From Rhodocyclaceae bacterium (lineage in GTDB: Bacteria > Pseudomonadota > Gammaproteobacteria > Burkholderiales > Rhodocyclaceae): a DNA stretch of 64,000 nucleotides. A program made the translations under genes and the position numbers. This document shows, in pieces, positions 20,375-29,526 of the stretch. The DNA is taken from positions 124,001 through 188,000 of the forward strand of contig JAUXXJ010000005.1 of NCBI GenBank assembly GCA_030681195.1, in the 5' to 3' direction. A model generated the notes under the pieces. That model saw only the letters and a list, made by a program, of their open reading frames with translations, had not been told where the DNA came from and searched no databases. Each line of letters begins with the position of its first letter. The stretch's first letter is position 1.

Positions 20375-21223
20375 ATGGCGCGACTACGGATTTTTGTGCT
20401 CTGGATGCTGCTCGGCGCAGGTGCTGCGGCCTGGGCGCAGGATATGGAAATCATCACGCTGAAACACCGCTTTGCCGAGGAGATGATTCCCCAGTTGCAA
20501 CCCATGCTGGCACCCGGTGCGGCTTTGACGGGACGCAATGAGTTGCTGTTCCTGCGCACCACGCCGGCCAATCTCGAACAGGTTCGCCAGGTGCTGGCGG
20601 CGCTGGATCGACCCTTGCGGCGGCTGCTCATCAGCGTGCGCCATGCCGGCCAGCAAACGGCACAGGGCGGCGGCGTGGCGGTGGGCGGGCAGATCGCCAG
20701 CGGCGATGGTCGTGTCGTGATTTCCACGTCGGATGGCTCGGGACGGACCGTGACGCGCACGACCGGCAGCTTTTTGCGCGGCACGGTGGGAGAGGCGCAG
20801 CACACACGCAGCGAAAATCTGGCGCAGCGGGTACAGACGGTCGAGGGTGGGCGCGCCTGGATCAATGTGGGGCAATCGGTGCCGGTTGCTGTGCGTCAGG
20901 TGGTACAGACCGCACAGGGGCCGATGGTCAGCGATAGTGTGGTCTATCGCGAGATTGGCAGCGGCTTCTATGTCGAACCGCGTCTGTCGGGCGATCGCGT
21001 GACCTTGGCGATCAGCACCGCCAACGACGCGCCGGGTGCGCAGCCTGGCAGTGTGGCGCTACGGCATGTCGTCAGCATGGTGGCGGGGCGTCTCGGTGAG
21101 TGGATCGCATTGGGGGGCTCGACCCAGCAGTCGTCCCAAGACGGACGCGGCCTGACGGGCTACGCAAGCTCGGGCGCGAGCGAAGACCGGCAGGTGTGGC
21201 TGAAGGTCGAAGAACAACCGTAA
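20375..21223 (+). CDS. Secretin-domain periplasmic protein (orphan)
   Basis: The 282-residue protein has a cleavable signal peptide (about 1-21, ending AWA). Residues 25-90 resemble the short N-domain of secretins, with the pattern of TTPANLEQVRQVLAALDRPLRRLLISV. The C-terminal ~130 residues (RVQTVEGGRAWINVGQSVPV onward) resemble the start of the secretin domain. The protein is much shorter than pore-forming secretins and has no secretion-system genes nearby. It could be an accessory or relic protein. GGAGG at 20365-20369 supports the start. The stop codon is embedded in a dispersed-repeat copy. Confidence 0.75.
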   Translation: MARLRIFVLWMLLGAGAAAWAQDMEIITLKHRFAEEMIPQLQPMLAPGAALTGRNELLFLRTTPANLEQVRQVLAALDRPLRRLLISVRHAGQQTAQGGGVAVGGQIASGDGRVVISTSDGSGRTVTRTTGSFLRGTVGEAQHTRSENLAQRVQTVEGGRAWINVGQSVPVAVRQVVQTAQGPMVSDSVVYREIGSGFYVEPRLSGDRVTLAISTANDAPGAQPGSVALRHVVSMVAGRLGEWIALGGSTQQSSQDGRGLTGYASSGASEDRQVWLKVEEQP

Positions 21224-21246
21224 ATGTCGGTCCTGGCGCGACGGCA
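21222..21246 (+). repeat. Dispersed 25-bp repeat, copy at the secretin-gene stop
   Basis: Four mismatches. Overlaps the TAA of the secretin-domain gene and fills the gap to the convergent recJ stop. Confidence 0.65.
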
Positions 21247-21247
21247 G

Positions 21248-22951
21248 CTAAACAGGTTCGAAGTGCTCAATCACCAGTTGTACTTTTGACTCCCCCTGCC
21301 ATTCGTTGATATCGACGCGGAAGGCGGCGCGGATACGGTCGGGGGCTGACTCGGCGTGGTTGAAGCGGATGGCGTCGATTTTTCCCTTGCCGTGCTTGAG
21401 CGAGAGCTTGAGGTGTTTGTCCTTGAGCAGGCGTTGCTGGATGACGGTGAATTCATCGGCGAACAGCGGCGCGGGGAAGCCCTGGCCCCAGACGGATTCC
21501 TGCAACAGGCGCACGGAAATCAGGCTGAGATAGCCGGATTCGAGGGCGCCGTCGGTTTCCAGCGTGCGGGTGAGTTGGGCCGGGGCGAGCAGTTCGCGGG
21601 CTACATCTTCGAAGGCTTGTTCGAAGATCGGCAGATCGTTTTCCCGCAGGGTCAGGCCGGCGGCGGCGGCGTGGCCACCGAATTTTTTCAGCAGCGTGGG
21701 ATGACGCTTGGCGACGAGGTCGAGCGCGTCGCGCAGGTGCAGGCCGGGGATTGAGCGGCCGGAGCCGCGCAGATCGCCATCTATCTCGTTTTCCTGACTG
21801 CGGGCGAACACCACGGTGGGGCGGTGCAACTGTTCCTTGACGCGGCCGGCGAGGATGCCGATGACGCCCTGATGCCAGGTGGGTTCGAACAGGGTCAGGC
21901 TGGCGCGGGTGCTGGCGTCGATGGCATCGAGCTGGATGCTGGCGGCCTCGCGCATGTCGGCCTCGATGGCGCGGCGTTCGTGGTTGATGGTGTCGAGTTC
22001 CTGCGCAATATTCAGCGCCCGAGCACGGTCATCGGTGATCAGGCATTCGATGCCGATGCTCATGTCGGCAAGGCGACCGGCGGCGTTCAGGCGCGGGCCG
22101 ACGGCAAAGCCAAGGTCGAAGGTACCGGCTCGGGCCGGTTCGCGCCCGGCCACCTGCAACAGCGCGGCTATACCCGGCTGCATGCGGCGCTGACGGATGC
22201 GCGCGAGTCCCTGCGCGACGAAGATGCGGTTGTTGCGGTCGAGCGTGACGACATCGGCAACGGTGCCGAGGGCGACCAGATCGAGCAGTTCGGCCAGATT
22301 GGGTTCGGGGCGATCAGCGAAGGCGCCGCGCTGGCGCAGTTCCGCTCGCAGCGCCAGCATGACGTAGAACATCACGCCGACGCCGGCGATGCTCTTGCTC
22401 GGAAACGTGCAGCCCGGCTGATTCGGATTGACGATGGCTTCCGCCGCTGGCAGTTCGTCGCCGGGCAGGTGGTGATCGGTGACGATGACCTGCATGCCGA
22501 GGCGCTGCGCTTCGGCAACGCCGTCGACGCTGGCGATGCCGTTGTCGACGGTGACGAGCAGATCCGGTGTCATCGCGGCGGCCAGCCGGGCGACTTCGGG
22601 CGAGAGGCCGTAGCCGGTTTCGAAACGGTTCGGCACGAGGTAGTCGACGCTGGCGCCAAAAGCGCGCAGGGCGCGAATGCCGACGGCGCAGGCGGTGGCG
22701 CCGTCGCAGTCGTAATCGGCGACGATCAGGATGCGCTGCTGCGCCGCGATGGCATCGGCCAGTTGCCGTGCGGCCTTGTCGATGTCCTTCAAGCCAGCGG
22801 GAGGCAGCAGGGTGGCCAGTTGCGTATCGAGTTCGTCGGCACGTTGGATGCCGCGCGCGGCATAAAGACGGGCGAGGAGGGGATGCACGCCCGCCTGTTC
22901 GAGCATCAGCCGGGCGCGTTGTGGCACCGGGCGAACAGCAATGCGGGTCAT
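21248..22951 (-). CDS. recJ: Single-stranded-DNA exonuclease RecJ
   Basis: 5'-3' exonuclease of recombination and mismatch repair, DHH phosphoesterase family, 567 residues. Metal-binding motifs are VADYDCDGATA (78-88), Asp136 in VTVDNG and the DHH triad at 159-161 (TDHHLPGDELP). Further motifs are the conserved GPRLNAAGRL and the C-terminal GGHAAAAGLTL (DHHA1). The start at 22951 (MTRIAVRPVP) overlaps the stop of the upstream gene by four bases. A longer frame to 23074 lies inside that gene and is rejected. Confidence 0.96.
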   Translation of the reverse strand: MTRIAVRPVPQRARLMLEQAGVHPLLARLYAARGIQRADELDTQLATLLPPAGLKDIDKAARQLADAIAAQQRILIVADYDCDGATACAVGIRALRAFGASVDYLVPNRFETGYGLSPEVARLAAAMTPDLLVTVDNGIASVDGVAEAQRLGMQVIVTDHHLPGDELPAAEAIVNPNQPGCTFPSKSIAGVGVMFYVMLALRAELRQRGAFADRPEPNLAELLDLVALGTVADVVTLDRNNRIFVAQGLARIRQRRMQPGIAALLQVAGREPARAGTFDLGFAVGPRLNAAGRLADMSIGIECLITDDRARALNIAQELDTINHERRAIEADMREAASIQLDAIDASTRASLTLFEPTWHQGVIGILAGRVKEQLHRPTVVFARSQENEIDGDLRGSGRSIPGLHLRDALDLVAKRHPTLLKKFGGHAAAAGLTLRENDLPIFEQAFEDVARELLAPAQLTRTLETDGALESGYLSLISVRLLQESVWGQGFPAPLFADEFTVIQQRLLKDKHLKLSLKHGKGKIDAIRFNHAESAPDRIRAAFRVDINEWQGESKVQLVIEHFEPV

Positions 22952-23937
22952 GCCAGTTCGGTCAGTTGGCCGGTGCGGCGCCAGAAGCGCCAGAGGTTGC
23001 CGCGCACCAGCGAGAAAACCGTGGCGTGTGCATCGCCATGCAGGTGGGTGCCGACGACCCGCAAGGCGCGACATTCGCCGCGCTTGAGGGCGGCGATGGC
23101 GGGGAGAATCCAGTGCTCATCGAGTTCCAGCAGGGCGAGGCGCCAGGTCATGGCGTTCAGGTTGCGTGCCGGATCGGCCAGTTGGTCAAAGTGACACAGG
23201 ACGCTACCGGTGGCCGGTTGGTAACGGTCGGGTGGCGGAATGCAGGCGATATTGCATTGGGCCGCGAGGCCGGCGAACAGCGCATCGTTACTCCAGATCA
23301 CTTGGTAGTCGCAGTGCAGTGTGCTGGGCGTGGGCAGGGCGCCCATGCCCCAGGGCCACAGGCTGTTGATGGCGAGACGCTGCGTCGCCTCGCGACGCTG
23401 GTTGACCGGATGGGCATGCAGGATGGTTTGCGCTTCGGCAATCAGACGACGCCACGCCGGGCCGTCCAGGCCGCCTGGCAGGGCCGGATCGACCGGCTGG
23501 CCGATGCTGTCGGGCAGGCAGCGCGTTTCGAGCAGCAGCGAGCGTGACAACTGCAGGTGCCAGTGGGTCGGCTGGGTGGCGGAAAGCGTGCCCCAGTCTG
23601 CGAAAACCGGTTGAATCGCCTCAATCAGCGCGGCGGCTTCGTCCGCGTCAAGCGAGGCGCTTGCGAGGGTGACGCCTTCGCGGGAAACCTGCCAATGCAC
23701 GGGGTCGAGGCACAGCCATTGGCCGGATGCCGTCTCACCAGCGCCGACTATTCGCAAGGCCGCAGCCGGCAGCGGTTTTGGGGTGCTGAAGGCCCGGGCC
23801 AGCCAGTCTCTGTCCTCGTGATGGCGCTGCCCGCGCCCCAGCAACAGTGGCAGGGCCTCGGTGGACAGGTCAAAAACGGTATCGGCCAGCACGGACGCTG
23901 GCAGCAGCAAACCCGGTGCGTAAATTGTCAATTCCAT
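22948..23937 (-). CDS. Conserved RecJ-adjacent protein of unknown function
   Basis: A 329-residue soluble protein upstream of recJ and translationally coupled to it (ATGA overlap). Proteins of this kind beside recJ in betaproteobacteria are often labelled 'phosphoglycerate mutase' or 'RpfE-type regulatory protein'. I see no catalytic motif that justifies either. It has many tryptophans (e.g. SLWPWGMG at about 197-204). A dispersed-repeat copy encodes IVGAGETA at residues 63-70. Function not assigned. Confidence 0.7.
   Translation of the reverse strand: MELTIYAPGLLLPASVLADTVFDLSTEALPLLLGRGQRHHEDRDWLARAFSTPKPLPAAALRIVGAGETASGQWLCLDPVHWQVSREGVTLASASLDADEAAALIEAIQPVFADWGTLSATQPTHWHLQLSRSLLLETRCLPDSIGQPVDPALPGGLDGPAWRRLIAEAQTILHAHPVNQRREATQRLAINSLWPWGMGALPTPSTLHCDYQVIWSNDALFAGLAAQCNIACIPPPDRYQPATGSVLCHFDQLADPARNLNAMTWRLALLELDEHWILPAIAALKRGECRALRVVGTHLHGDAHATVFSLVRGNLWRFWRRTGQLTELA
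23728..23752 (-). repeat. Dispersed 25-bp repeat, copy in the RecJ-adjacent gene
   Basis: Two mismatches. In the minus-strand gene it reads IVGAGETA (63-70). Confidence 0.75.
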
Positions 23938-24089
23938 ATGGTGATGCTATCACGGCAAAAAAATCGTCATGCGGTTGTGGTTTGATGGTGAATTGGCGTG
24001 ATACAGGGTGATAATCCACTGCTGCAATGCAGCAAAAACCACTCAGTTGTGCCATACTTATTAGCAAGAACTAATGTTGCGAGGCAATA

Positions 24090-26423
24090 ATGACACCGGT
24101 TGAAATCAAGCAATTCCTGCTCGAAAAAGTAAAACTGTTTGACGGTTTTCCGGCTGAAAAGCTGGATGCAATCGTTACGGGCAGTGCTGTGCGCAGTTTC
24201 GAGGGCAAGGAGGCCATTCGGTCGAGTGGTGATGTCGGCGTGAATTTCGGCGTGATGCTGTCGGGTCGTGCCGAAGTCTCGGTAGCCGGTGCCTTCGGCG
24301 ATCGTGCAATCATCAATGAGTTGAATGATGGCGATGTCTTCGGCGAGATGTCGCTGCTGACCGGCGACCGCACGGTGACCGACATCATTGCCAGCAACCG
24401 CTGCTTTGTTTTGATGATTCCGCAAGCCGTTTTCAATCGCGACATTGTGACGCATCCCAAGGCCGTGATGTTCCTGTCGCGTCTGCTGGCCGAACGTATC
24501 AAGCAGAATGCGGCACAGGCGATTGATCTCAACAGCAGCCATATCCAGTCGCAGGCCCTGGCGAATGCCGCCGATCCGTATGCCTTGAGTCTCAAGACCG
24601 AGACACCCGGGCGCATTCTGGCGCTCAACGTCGGTCATGCACAGATTCGATTCGGCGTTTATGACACCGAGGACGAGAGCCGCAATGTGCATGGCATCTT
24701 CGATCACCTCAACAACGGCGATGTGGGTGTGCGCCTCGTCGTCGGCGGTGAAATCATCGAGCGCAGTCGTCCGCATCTGGAACTGGCCGATCTGTTTGCG
24801 GCGATCTTCGACGAGATGGGCAAGCTCGGCGGGCGTTATGCCCTCATGCCGCAGGAGGTGGTGGTGGTCGGCCATCGCGTCGTGCATGGCGGCAGCAAGT
24901 ATTCGAGCTCGACGGTGATCACCCCCGAGGTGATGAAGGACATCGAGCAACTCGCCGTGTTTGCGCCTTATCACAACCCGGTCAACCTCGACGGTATCAA
25001 GGCGGCGATGAAGTATTTCCCGGCCGTGCCGCATGTTGCCGTGTTCGATACCGCCTTCCACCAGACGCTGCCGACCTATGCCTACATGTACGGGCTGCCC
25101 TACGACTACTACAAGAAGGATGGTATCCGGCGCTACGGCTTCCACGGTACCTCGCACCGCTTTGTCTCCTTGAAATCGGCCGAGGTGACCAAGCGGCCCT
25201 TGTCGGAACTCGAAATCGTTTCCTGCCACCTCGGCATCGGCTCCTCGATGTGCGCCATTGACCATGGCCGTTCTGTCGATACCTCAATGGGCCTGACGCC
25301 TTCCGAGGGGCTGATCATGTCGAACCGCGCCGGCAACCTCGATCCGGCGGTGATGATCCATCTGATGCAGCACTACAAGATGACGCCCGACGAGCTGTCG
25401 AAGCTGATCAATTCCGAAAGCGGCATGAAGGGCATTTTCGGCATTTCCGGCGATATTCGCGACATCGAAGCCGCCGCTGACGCGGGTCAGCACCGCGCCC
25501 TGCTGGCGCATCGCGCCTACTGTTATCACATTCGCAAGACCATCGGTGCCTACGTCGCGGCGATGGGCGGTGTCGACGTGCTGGCCTTTACCGGTCGCAT
25601 CGGCGAATCCAGCGCCGCCGTGCGCAGCCTTGCCTGTCAGGGGCTTGAATACATGGGCATCAAGCTGGACGAGGAAAAGAACCGCAACCTCGACAAGGTG
25701 ACTTCTCATGCGGTGATTTCGAGTGACGATTCACGCGTCAAGATCATCGTCATCACCAGCAACGATGAGCGACTGGTGGCTTGGGAAGCCTTGCGTGCCA
25801 GCGAGCGTTCTTTGATCAAGCGTGGTCAGGCGGCAGAGGAAGAGCCGATCCCGATCGAGATTTCCGCGCATCATGTGCATCTGGCCCAGGAAGATGTCGA
25901 AAAGTTGTTTGGCCCGGGGCATCAACTGACGCCCGAGCATGAATTGTCCCAGCCCGGCCAGTTTGCCTGTGCCGAGAAGGTGCATCTGGTCGGCCCGAAA
26001 GGCAAGATCGCGAATGTGCGCGTGCTCGGTCCGACGCGTAAGGAAACGCAGGTGGAAATCGCCATGACCGAGCAGTTCAAGCTTGGCATCCAGCCGCCGA
26101 TTCGTGAGTCTGGCGATCTGGCGAACACGCCAGGCATCACCCTGGAAGGCCCGACCGGCACCTCCGTGATCGCCAAGGGCGTGATCTGCGCCCAGCGCCA
26201 TATCCACATGTCGCCCGAGGATGCGATGCGTCGCGGTTTGCGTGATCGCTACGTGGTACGTGTGCGCGTCGAGGGTGATCGCGAGCTGATCTTTGGCGAC
26301 GTGGTGGTGCGGGTGAACCCCAACTTCCGCTTGGCCATGCACATCGATACCGATGAAGGTAATGCTGCCAGCATTCGCACCGGTATGATCGGCTTTATCG
26401 ACGATATCCAGGAGCGTCGCTGA
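24090..26423 (+). CDS. Fusion: cNMP-binding domain, acetate kinase, PduL phosphotransacylase
   Basis: The 777-residue protein joins three modules. Residues 1-145 form a CRP-like cyclic-nucleotide-binding domain with GDVFGEMSLLTGDRTVTDI at 81-99. Residues ~175-575 are an acetate kinase (GHRVVHGG at 261, VFDTAFHQTLP at 318, YGFHGTSHR at 349, SNRAGNLDPA at 411, FTGRIGESS). Residues ~590-770 are a PduL-type phosphate acyltransferase with zinc-site histidines in SAHHVHL and AQRHIHM. Together they could interconvert acyl-CoA, acyl phosphate and acyl-acid plus ATP in one polypeptide. The usual N-terminal NxGSSSxK of AckA reads NVGHAQIRF here, which may affect phosphate binding. Regulation by cAMP or c-di-GMP is inference. 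The cassette residues RTVTD differ from the canonical RxA. Confidence 0.9.
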   Translation: MTPVEIKQFLLEKVKLFDGFPAEKLDAIVTGSAVRSFEGKEAIRSSGDVGVNFGVMLSGRAEVSVAGAFGDRAIINELNDGDVFGEMSLLTGDRTVTDIIASNRCFVLMIPQAVFNRDIVTHPKAVMFLSRLLAERIKQNAAQAIDLNSSHIQSQALANAADPYALSLKTETPGRILALNVGHAQIRFGVYDTEDESRNVHGIFDHLNNGDVGVRLVVGGEIIERSRPHLELADLFAAIFDEMGKLGGRYALMPQEVVVVGHRVVHGGSKYSSSTVITPEVMKDIEQLAVFAPYHNPVNLDGIKAAMKYFPAVPHVAVFDTAFHQTLPTYAYMYGLPYDYYKKDGIRRYGFHGTSHRFVSLKSAEVTKRPLSELEIVSCHLGIGSSMCAIDHGRSVDTSMGLTPSEGLIMSNRAGNLDPAVMIHLMQHYKMTPDELSKLINSESGMKGIFGISGDIRDIEAAADAGQHRALLAHRAYCYHIRKTIGAYVAAMGGVDVLAFTGRIGESSAAVRSLACQGLEYMGIKLDEEKNRNLDKVTSHAVISSDDSRVKIIVITSNDERLVAWEALRASERSLIKRGQAAEEEPIPIEISAHHVHLAQEDVEKLFGPGHQLTPEHELSQPGQFACAEKVHLVGPKGKIANVRVLGPTRKETQVEIAMTEQFKLGIQPPIRESGDLANTPGITLEGPTGTSVIAKGVICAQRHIHMSPEDAMRRGLRDRYVVRVRVEGDRELIFGDVVVRVNPNFRLAMHIDTDEGNAASIRTGMIGFIDDIQERR

Positions 26424-26456
26424 ACCGGCGGGGGCGACGGTTAGAATGCCGCCTCC

Positions 26457-27707
26457 ATGTCCTTCGAAACCTTCATCGGCCTGCGCTATACCACCGCCCG
26501 CAAATCCGGCGGCGGCAATCGCTTCATCTCCTTCATCTCGCTGATTTCCATGCTCGGCCTCGCGCTCGGCGTGGCGGCGTTGATCGTCGTGCTGTCGGTG
26601 ATGAATGGCTTTCAAAAAGAACTCAGGACGCGCATTCTCGGCGTCGCTTCGCATGCCCAGATTTCCGGGGCGGAAGGCGAACTGGCGCACTGGCCGGCAG
26701 CCGTCGAGGCGGTCGAGCGCCATCCGCGCGTGGTGGCGGCGGCCCCGTTCATCCAGCAGCAGGCGATGATTTCCTATCACGGTCAAGTCAAGGGGGCGCT
26801 GATTCGTGGCGTGTTGCCCGAAGAAGAGGATCGCGTCGCCGATTTTGCCAAGCACATGAAGACCGGCGCGCTCGAACGCCTGCGGCCCGGCGAATTTGGC
26901 ATCGTGCTGGGCGCCGAGCTGGCATATGCCCTGCGCGCCTTCAGCGGCGACAAGGTGACCTTAATTGCGCCGCAGGGCATGGTGACGCCCGCCGCCGTGC
27001 TGCCGCGCATGAAGCAATTCACCGTCGTCGGCATCTTTGAGGTCGGCATGTTCGAGTACGACTCGGGCCTGGCGCTGATTCAACTTGAGGATGCGCAAAA
27101 GCTTTACCAGATGGAGGATCGCGTGACGGGCGTGCGCCTAAAGCTCGACGACCTGTTCATGGCGCCGCGCGTGGTGCGCGAACTGGCGGCCACGCTCGAC
27201 CGGGAACTGCGTGTGTCGGACTGGACGCGCAGTCACGCCAATTTCTTCCGCGCCGTGCAGATCGAAAAAAACATGATGTTCCTGATCCTGCTGCTGATCG
27301 TCGCCGTGGCGGCCTTCAACATCGTCTCGACACTGGTGATGACGGTGCAGGACAAGCGCGCCGACATTGCCATCCTGCGCACGCTGGGCGCGAGCCCCGG
27401 CAGCATCATGCGCATCTTTATCATTCAGGGTGCGCTGATCGGCATCATCGGTCTGCTGCTCGGCATCGTCGGCGGCGTGGCGCTGGCGCTGAATGTCGAT
27501 GTGGTGGTGCCGGCGCTGGAACGCACCCTTGGCATGCAGTTCCTCTCCAAGGATGTGTATTACATCTCCGACCTGCCTTCCGATCTGCATTGGTCGGATG
27601 TCGGCATCATCGGTTCCGTGTCCTTCGTGCTGACGCTCTTGGCGACGCTCTACCCGAGCTGGCGCGCGGCGCGGACCAATCCGGCAGAAGCACTCCGGTA
27701 TGAGTGA
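26457..27707 (+). CDS. lolC: Lipoprotein-releasing ABC transporter permease (LolC/LolE family)
   Basis: Inner-membrane permease that extracts lipoproteins for transfer to LolA. The 416-residue protein has one N-terminal helix, a large periplasmic domain (about 50-265) and three C-terminal helices (about 275-400). This is the MacB/LolCE topology. N-terminal [29 protein letters not shown] is characteristic. Only one permease gene is present with lolD, suggesting a homodimeric LolCD-type complex. It overlaps lolD by eight bases. A TAGAAT box ends nine bases before the ATG, hinting at its own promoter. Confidence 0.93.
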   Translation: MSFETFIGLRYTTARKSGGGNRFISFISLISMLGLALGVAALIVVLSVMNGFQKELRTRILGVASHAQISGAEGELAHWPAAVEAVERHPRVVAAAPFIQQQAMISYHGQVKGALIRGVLPEEEDRVADFAKHMKTGALERLRPGEFGIVLGAELAYALRAFSGDKVTLIAPQGMVTPAAVLPRMKQFTVVGIFEVGMFEYDSGLALIQLEDAQKLYQMEDRVTGVRLKLDDLFMAPRVVRELAATLDRELRVSDWTRSHANFFRAVQIEKNMMFLILLLIVAVAAFNIVSTLVMTVQDKRADIAILRTLGASPGSIMRIFIIQGALIGIIGLLLGIVGGVALALNVDVVVPALERTLGMQFLSKDVYYISDLPSDLHWSDVGIIGSVSFVLTLLATLYPSWRAARTNPAEALRYE

Positions 27708-28377
27708 TGTCCTGAGCTGTGCCGGCCTGAAAAAATCCTTTCGCCAGGGTGCGGAAGAAGTGCATGTGCTGGCCGGTATCGACCTAAAAGTCGGCGCTGG
27801 CGAGACGGCGGCCATTATCGGCACCAGCGGTTCGGGCAAGAGTACCCTGCTGCATCTGCTCGGCGGGCTGGACATGCCGACTGCCGGCACGGTCGCTCTG
27901 CAAGGGAAGGATCTGTCGAAGGTCTCCGAGACCGAGCGCGGCAATATGCGCAATCAGCAACTCGGCTTCGTCTATCAGTTTCACCACCTGTTGCCTGAAT
28001 TCTCTGCGCTGGAAAATGTGGCGATGCCGCTGCTGATCCGGCGCATGGCCAAGTCGGCTGCGTATGCGCAGGCCACCGCGATCCTCAACGAAGTGGGCTT
28101 GGGCGCACGCCTCACCCATCGCCCTGGCGAACTCTCCGGTGGCGAGCGCCAGCGCGCGGCACTGGCACGGGCACTGGTGACCAAGCCGGCCTGCCTGCTG
28201 GCCGATGAGCCCACCGGCAACCTCGACCGGCACACCGCCGACGAAGTCTTCGCCCTGATGCTGCGCATGAATGCCGCGCATGGCACCAGCCTCGTCATCG
28301 TTACGCACGACGCCTCGCTGGCGGCGTCCTGCCAGCGTCAACTGCGCTTGCAGGATGGGCTGTTAGCGGCGGCTTGA
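27700..28377 (+). CDS. lolD: Lipoprotein-releasing ABC transporter ATPase LolD
   Basis: ATPase of the LolCDE complex, 225 residues. Walker A is GTSGSGKS (41-48), the signature LSGGE is 145-149 and Walker B LLADE is 166-170. [12 protein letters not shown] near 90 is typical of LolD. A dispersed-repeat copy encodes KVGAGETA at 30-37, just before Walker A, where E. coli LolD has a similar VGEGE segment. The motif was accommodated without changing length. Confidence 0.96.
   Translation: MSDVLSCAGLKKSFRQGAEEVHVLAGIDLKVGAGETAAIIGTSGSGKSTLLHLLGGLDMPTAGTVALQGKDLSKVSETERGNMRNQQLGFVYQFHHLLPEFSALENVAMPLLIRRMAKSAAYAQATAILNEVGLGARLTHRPGELSGGERQRAALARALVTKPACLLADEPTGNLDRHTADEVFALMLRMNAAHGTSLVIVTHDASLAASCQRQLRLQDGLLAAA
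27786..27810 (+). repeat. Dispersed 25-bp repeat, copy in lolD
   Basis: One mismatch at the last base. Encodes KVGAGETA (30-37). Confidence 0.85.
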
Positions 28378-28385
28378 GGACAGTG

Positions 28386-28967
28386 ATGCGTGAACTGCCC
28401 GACGTGCTGATGCCGTTCGCCGACGCGGAGGCCAAGGACGAGATCGTCACCGCCACGCAGCGCTGGCTGGAACGGGCGGTGATTGGTCTCAATTTATGCC
28501 CCTTCGCCAAGTCGGTGCATGTGAAGAAGCAGATTCGCTATGCCGTCAGCGCCGCCAGCGACGCCGACGCACTGCTGGCCGAACTCGAACACGAGTTCCA
28601 GATACTCACCGACACCGACCCCAAGCAACTCGATACCACGCTGCTGATCCATCCGCAGGTCATGGTCGATTTCCTCGACTACCACTTCTTCCTTGCCGAA
28701 ACCGAGGCACTCCTGCGGCGACTGGCACTGGACGGCATCTACCAGATCGCCAGCCTGCATCCGCAGTATGAATTCGCCGGCACGACGCCGGACGACATCG
28801 ATAACGTCACCAACCGCTCGCCCTATCCGACGCTGCACCTGTTGCGCGAATCCAGTATCGACCGCGCCGTGGCGGCCTTTCCCGATGCGGAAAGCATCTA
28901 CGAACGCAACATCGACACGGTGCGTCGACTCGGGCATGCGGGGTGGAAGAAGCTCTGGGTTGAGTAA
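28386..28967 (+). CDS. DUF1415 family protein
   Basis: A 193-residue cytoplasmic protein of the DUF1415 family, widely conserved in proteobacteria but with no established function that I know. Family-like segments are WLERAVIGLNLCPFAKSV near the N-terminus, DTTLLIHP and NRSPYPTLHLLRESSI. The start at 28386 (MRELPDVL) is preferred over a TTG at 28374 that overlaps the lolD stop, though coupling through the latter is possible. Confidence 0.8.
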   Translation: MRELPDVLMPFADAEAKDEIVTATQRWLERAVIGLNLCPFAKSVHVKKQIRYAVSAASDADALLAELEHEFQILTDTDPKQLDTTLLIHPQVMVDFLDYHFFLAETEALLRRLALDGIYQIASLHPQYEFAGTTPDDIDNVTNRSPYPTLHLLRESSIDRAVAAFPDAESIYERNIDTVRRLGHAGWKKLWVE

Positions 28968-28980
28968 GCACCCCGCGACA

Positions 28981-29511
28981 TCAGTGGCGCTTGCGCCGCT
29001 GCCAACTGCGCACCAGCCAGTAGCGCCAGCCCACGCGCACGGCCACGTAACCCAGCACGGCCAACACTGTCGCCAGCAGGAGTACGCCGACCACCAGCGG
29101 CCAACCCAGTTGGCCCAGCCAGCCGATCAGTGCCTGAAATGAATCGCCTGGCTGGCTCACCGAGAATTCCGGCGGGGCCGTAAAGGGGCTTTCTCCCCCT
29201 AGAATCAGACCGCCGATCCAGAAGGCAAAGACATATAGGGGGATGAACGTGAGCGGGTTAGTGTAGAGCGTGGTGAAAATCGCCAGCGGCAGGTTGATGC
29301 GAAAGATGACGGCGCAAAGAGCCGCGCTGACCATCTGGAAAGGCGGCGGAAACAGCCCGCAAAACAGCCCGACCGCCACCGCGCCAGCGGCCGAGCGGCG
29401 GTTCAAATGCCATAGACGCGGATGCAGCAGCGTGTTGCGAAACGGCGCGAGCGCGCGATTCTCGTGAATCGCGGCGTGGTCGGGCAGGTACTTCTTGAGC
29501 CAATAGCGCAT
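28981..29511 (-). CDS. DUF2062 membrane protein
   Basis: A 176-residue inner-membrane protein of the DUF2062 family. Conserved segment: AAGAVAVGLFCGLFPPPFQMVSAALCAVIF, followed by TLYTNPLTFIPLYVFAFWIG, forming two or three helices, with another helix at about 137-160. The C-terminus is strongly basic. It is divergent from comEC, with only 15 bases between the two start codons, so their promoters must overlap each other's coding sequence. Function unknown. Confidence 0.85.
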   Translation of the reverse strand: MRYWLKKYLPDHAAIHENRALAPFRNTLLHPRLWHLNRRSAAGAVAVGLFCGLFPPPFQMVSAALCAVIFRINLPLAIFTTLYTNPLTFIPLYVFAFWIGGLILGGESPFTAPPEFSVSQPGDSFQALIGWLGQLGWPLVVGVLLLATVLAVLGYVAVRVGWRYWLVRSWQRRKRH

Positions 29512-29526
29512 GGGGGCATTGTAAGC

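Noticed and set aside
21824..23194. 456-residue open frame antisense to recJ
   Set aside because: Covers recJ in reverse with no recognisable motif; shadow of the real gene.
23938..24089. FNR-type or CRP-type operator before the cNMP-kinase fusion gene
   Set aside because: TTGATGGTGAATTGGC is not a palindrome of either kind; no convincing operator seen.
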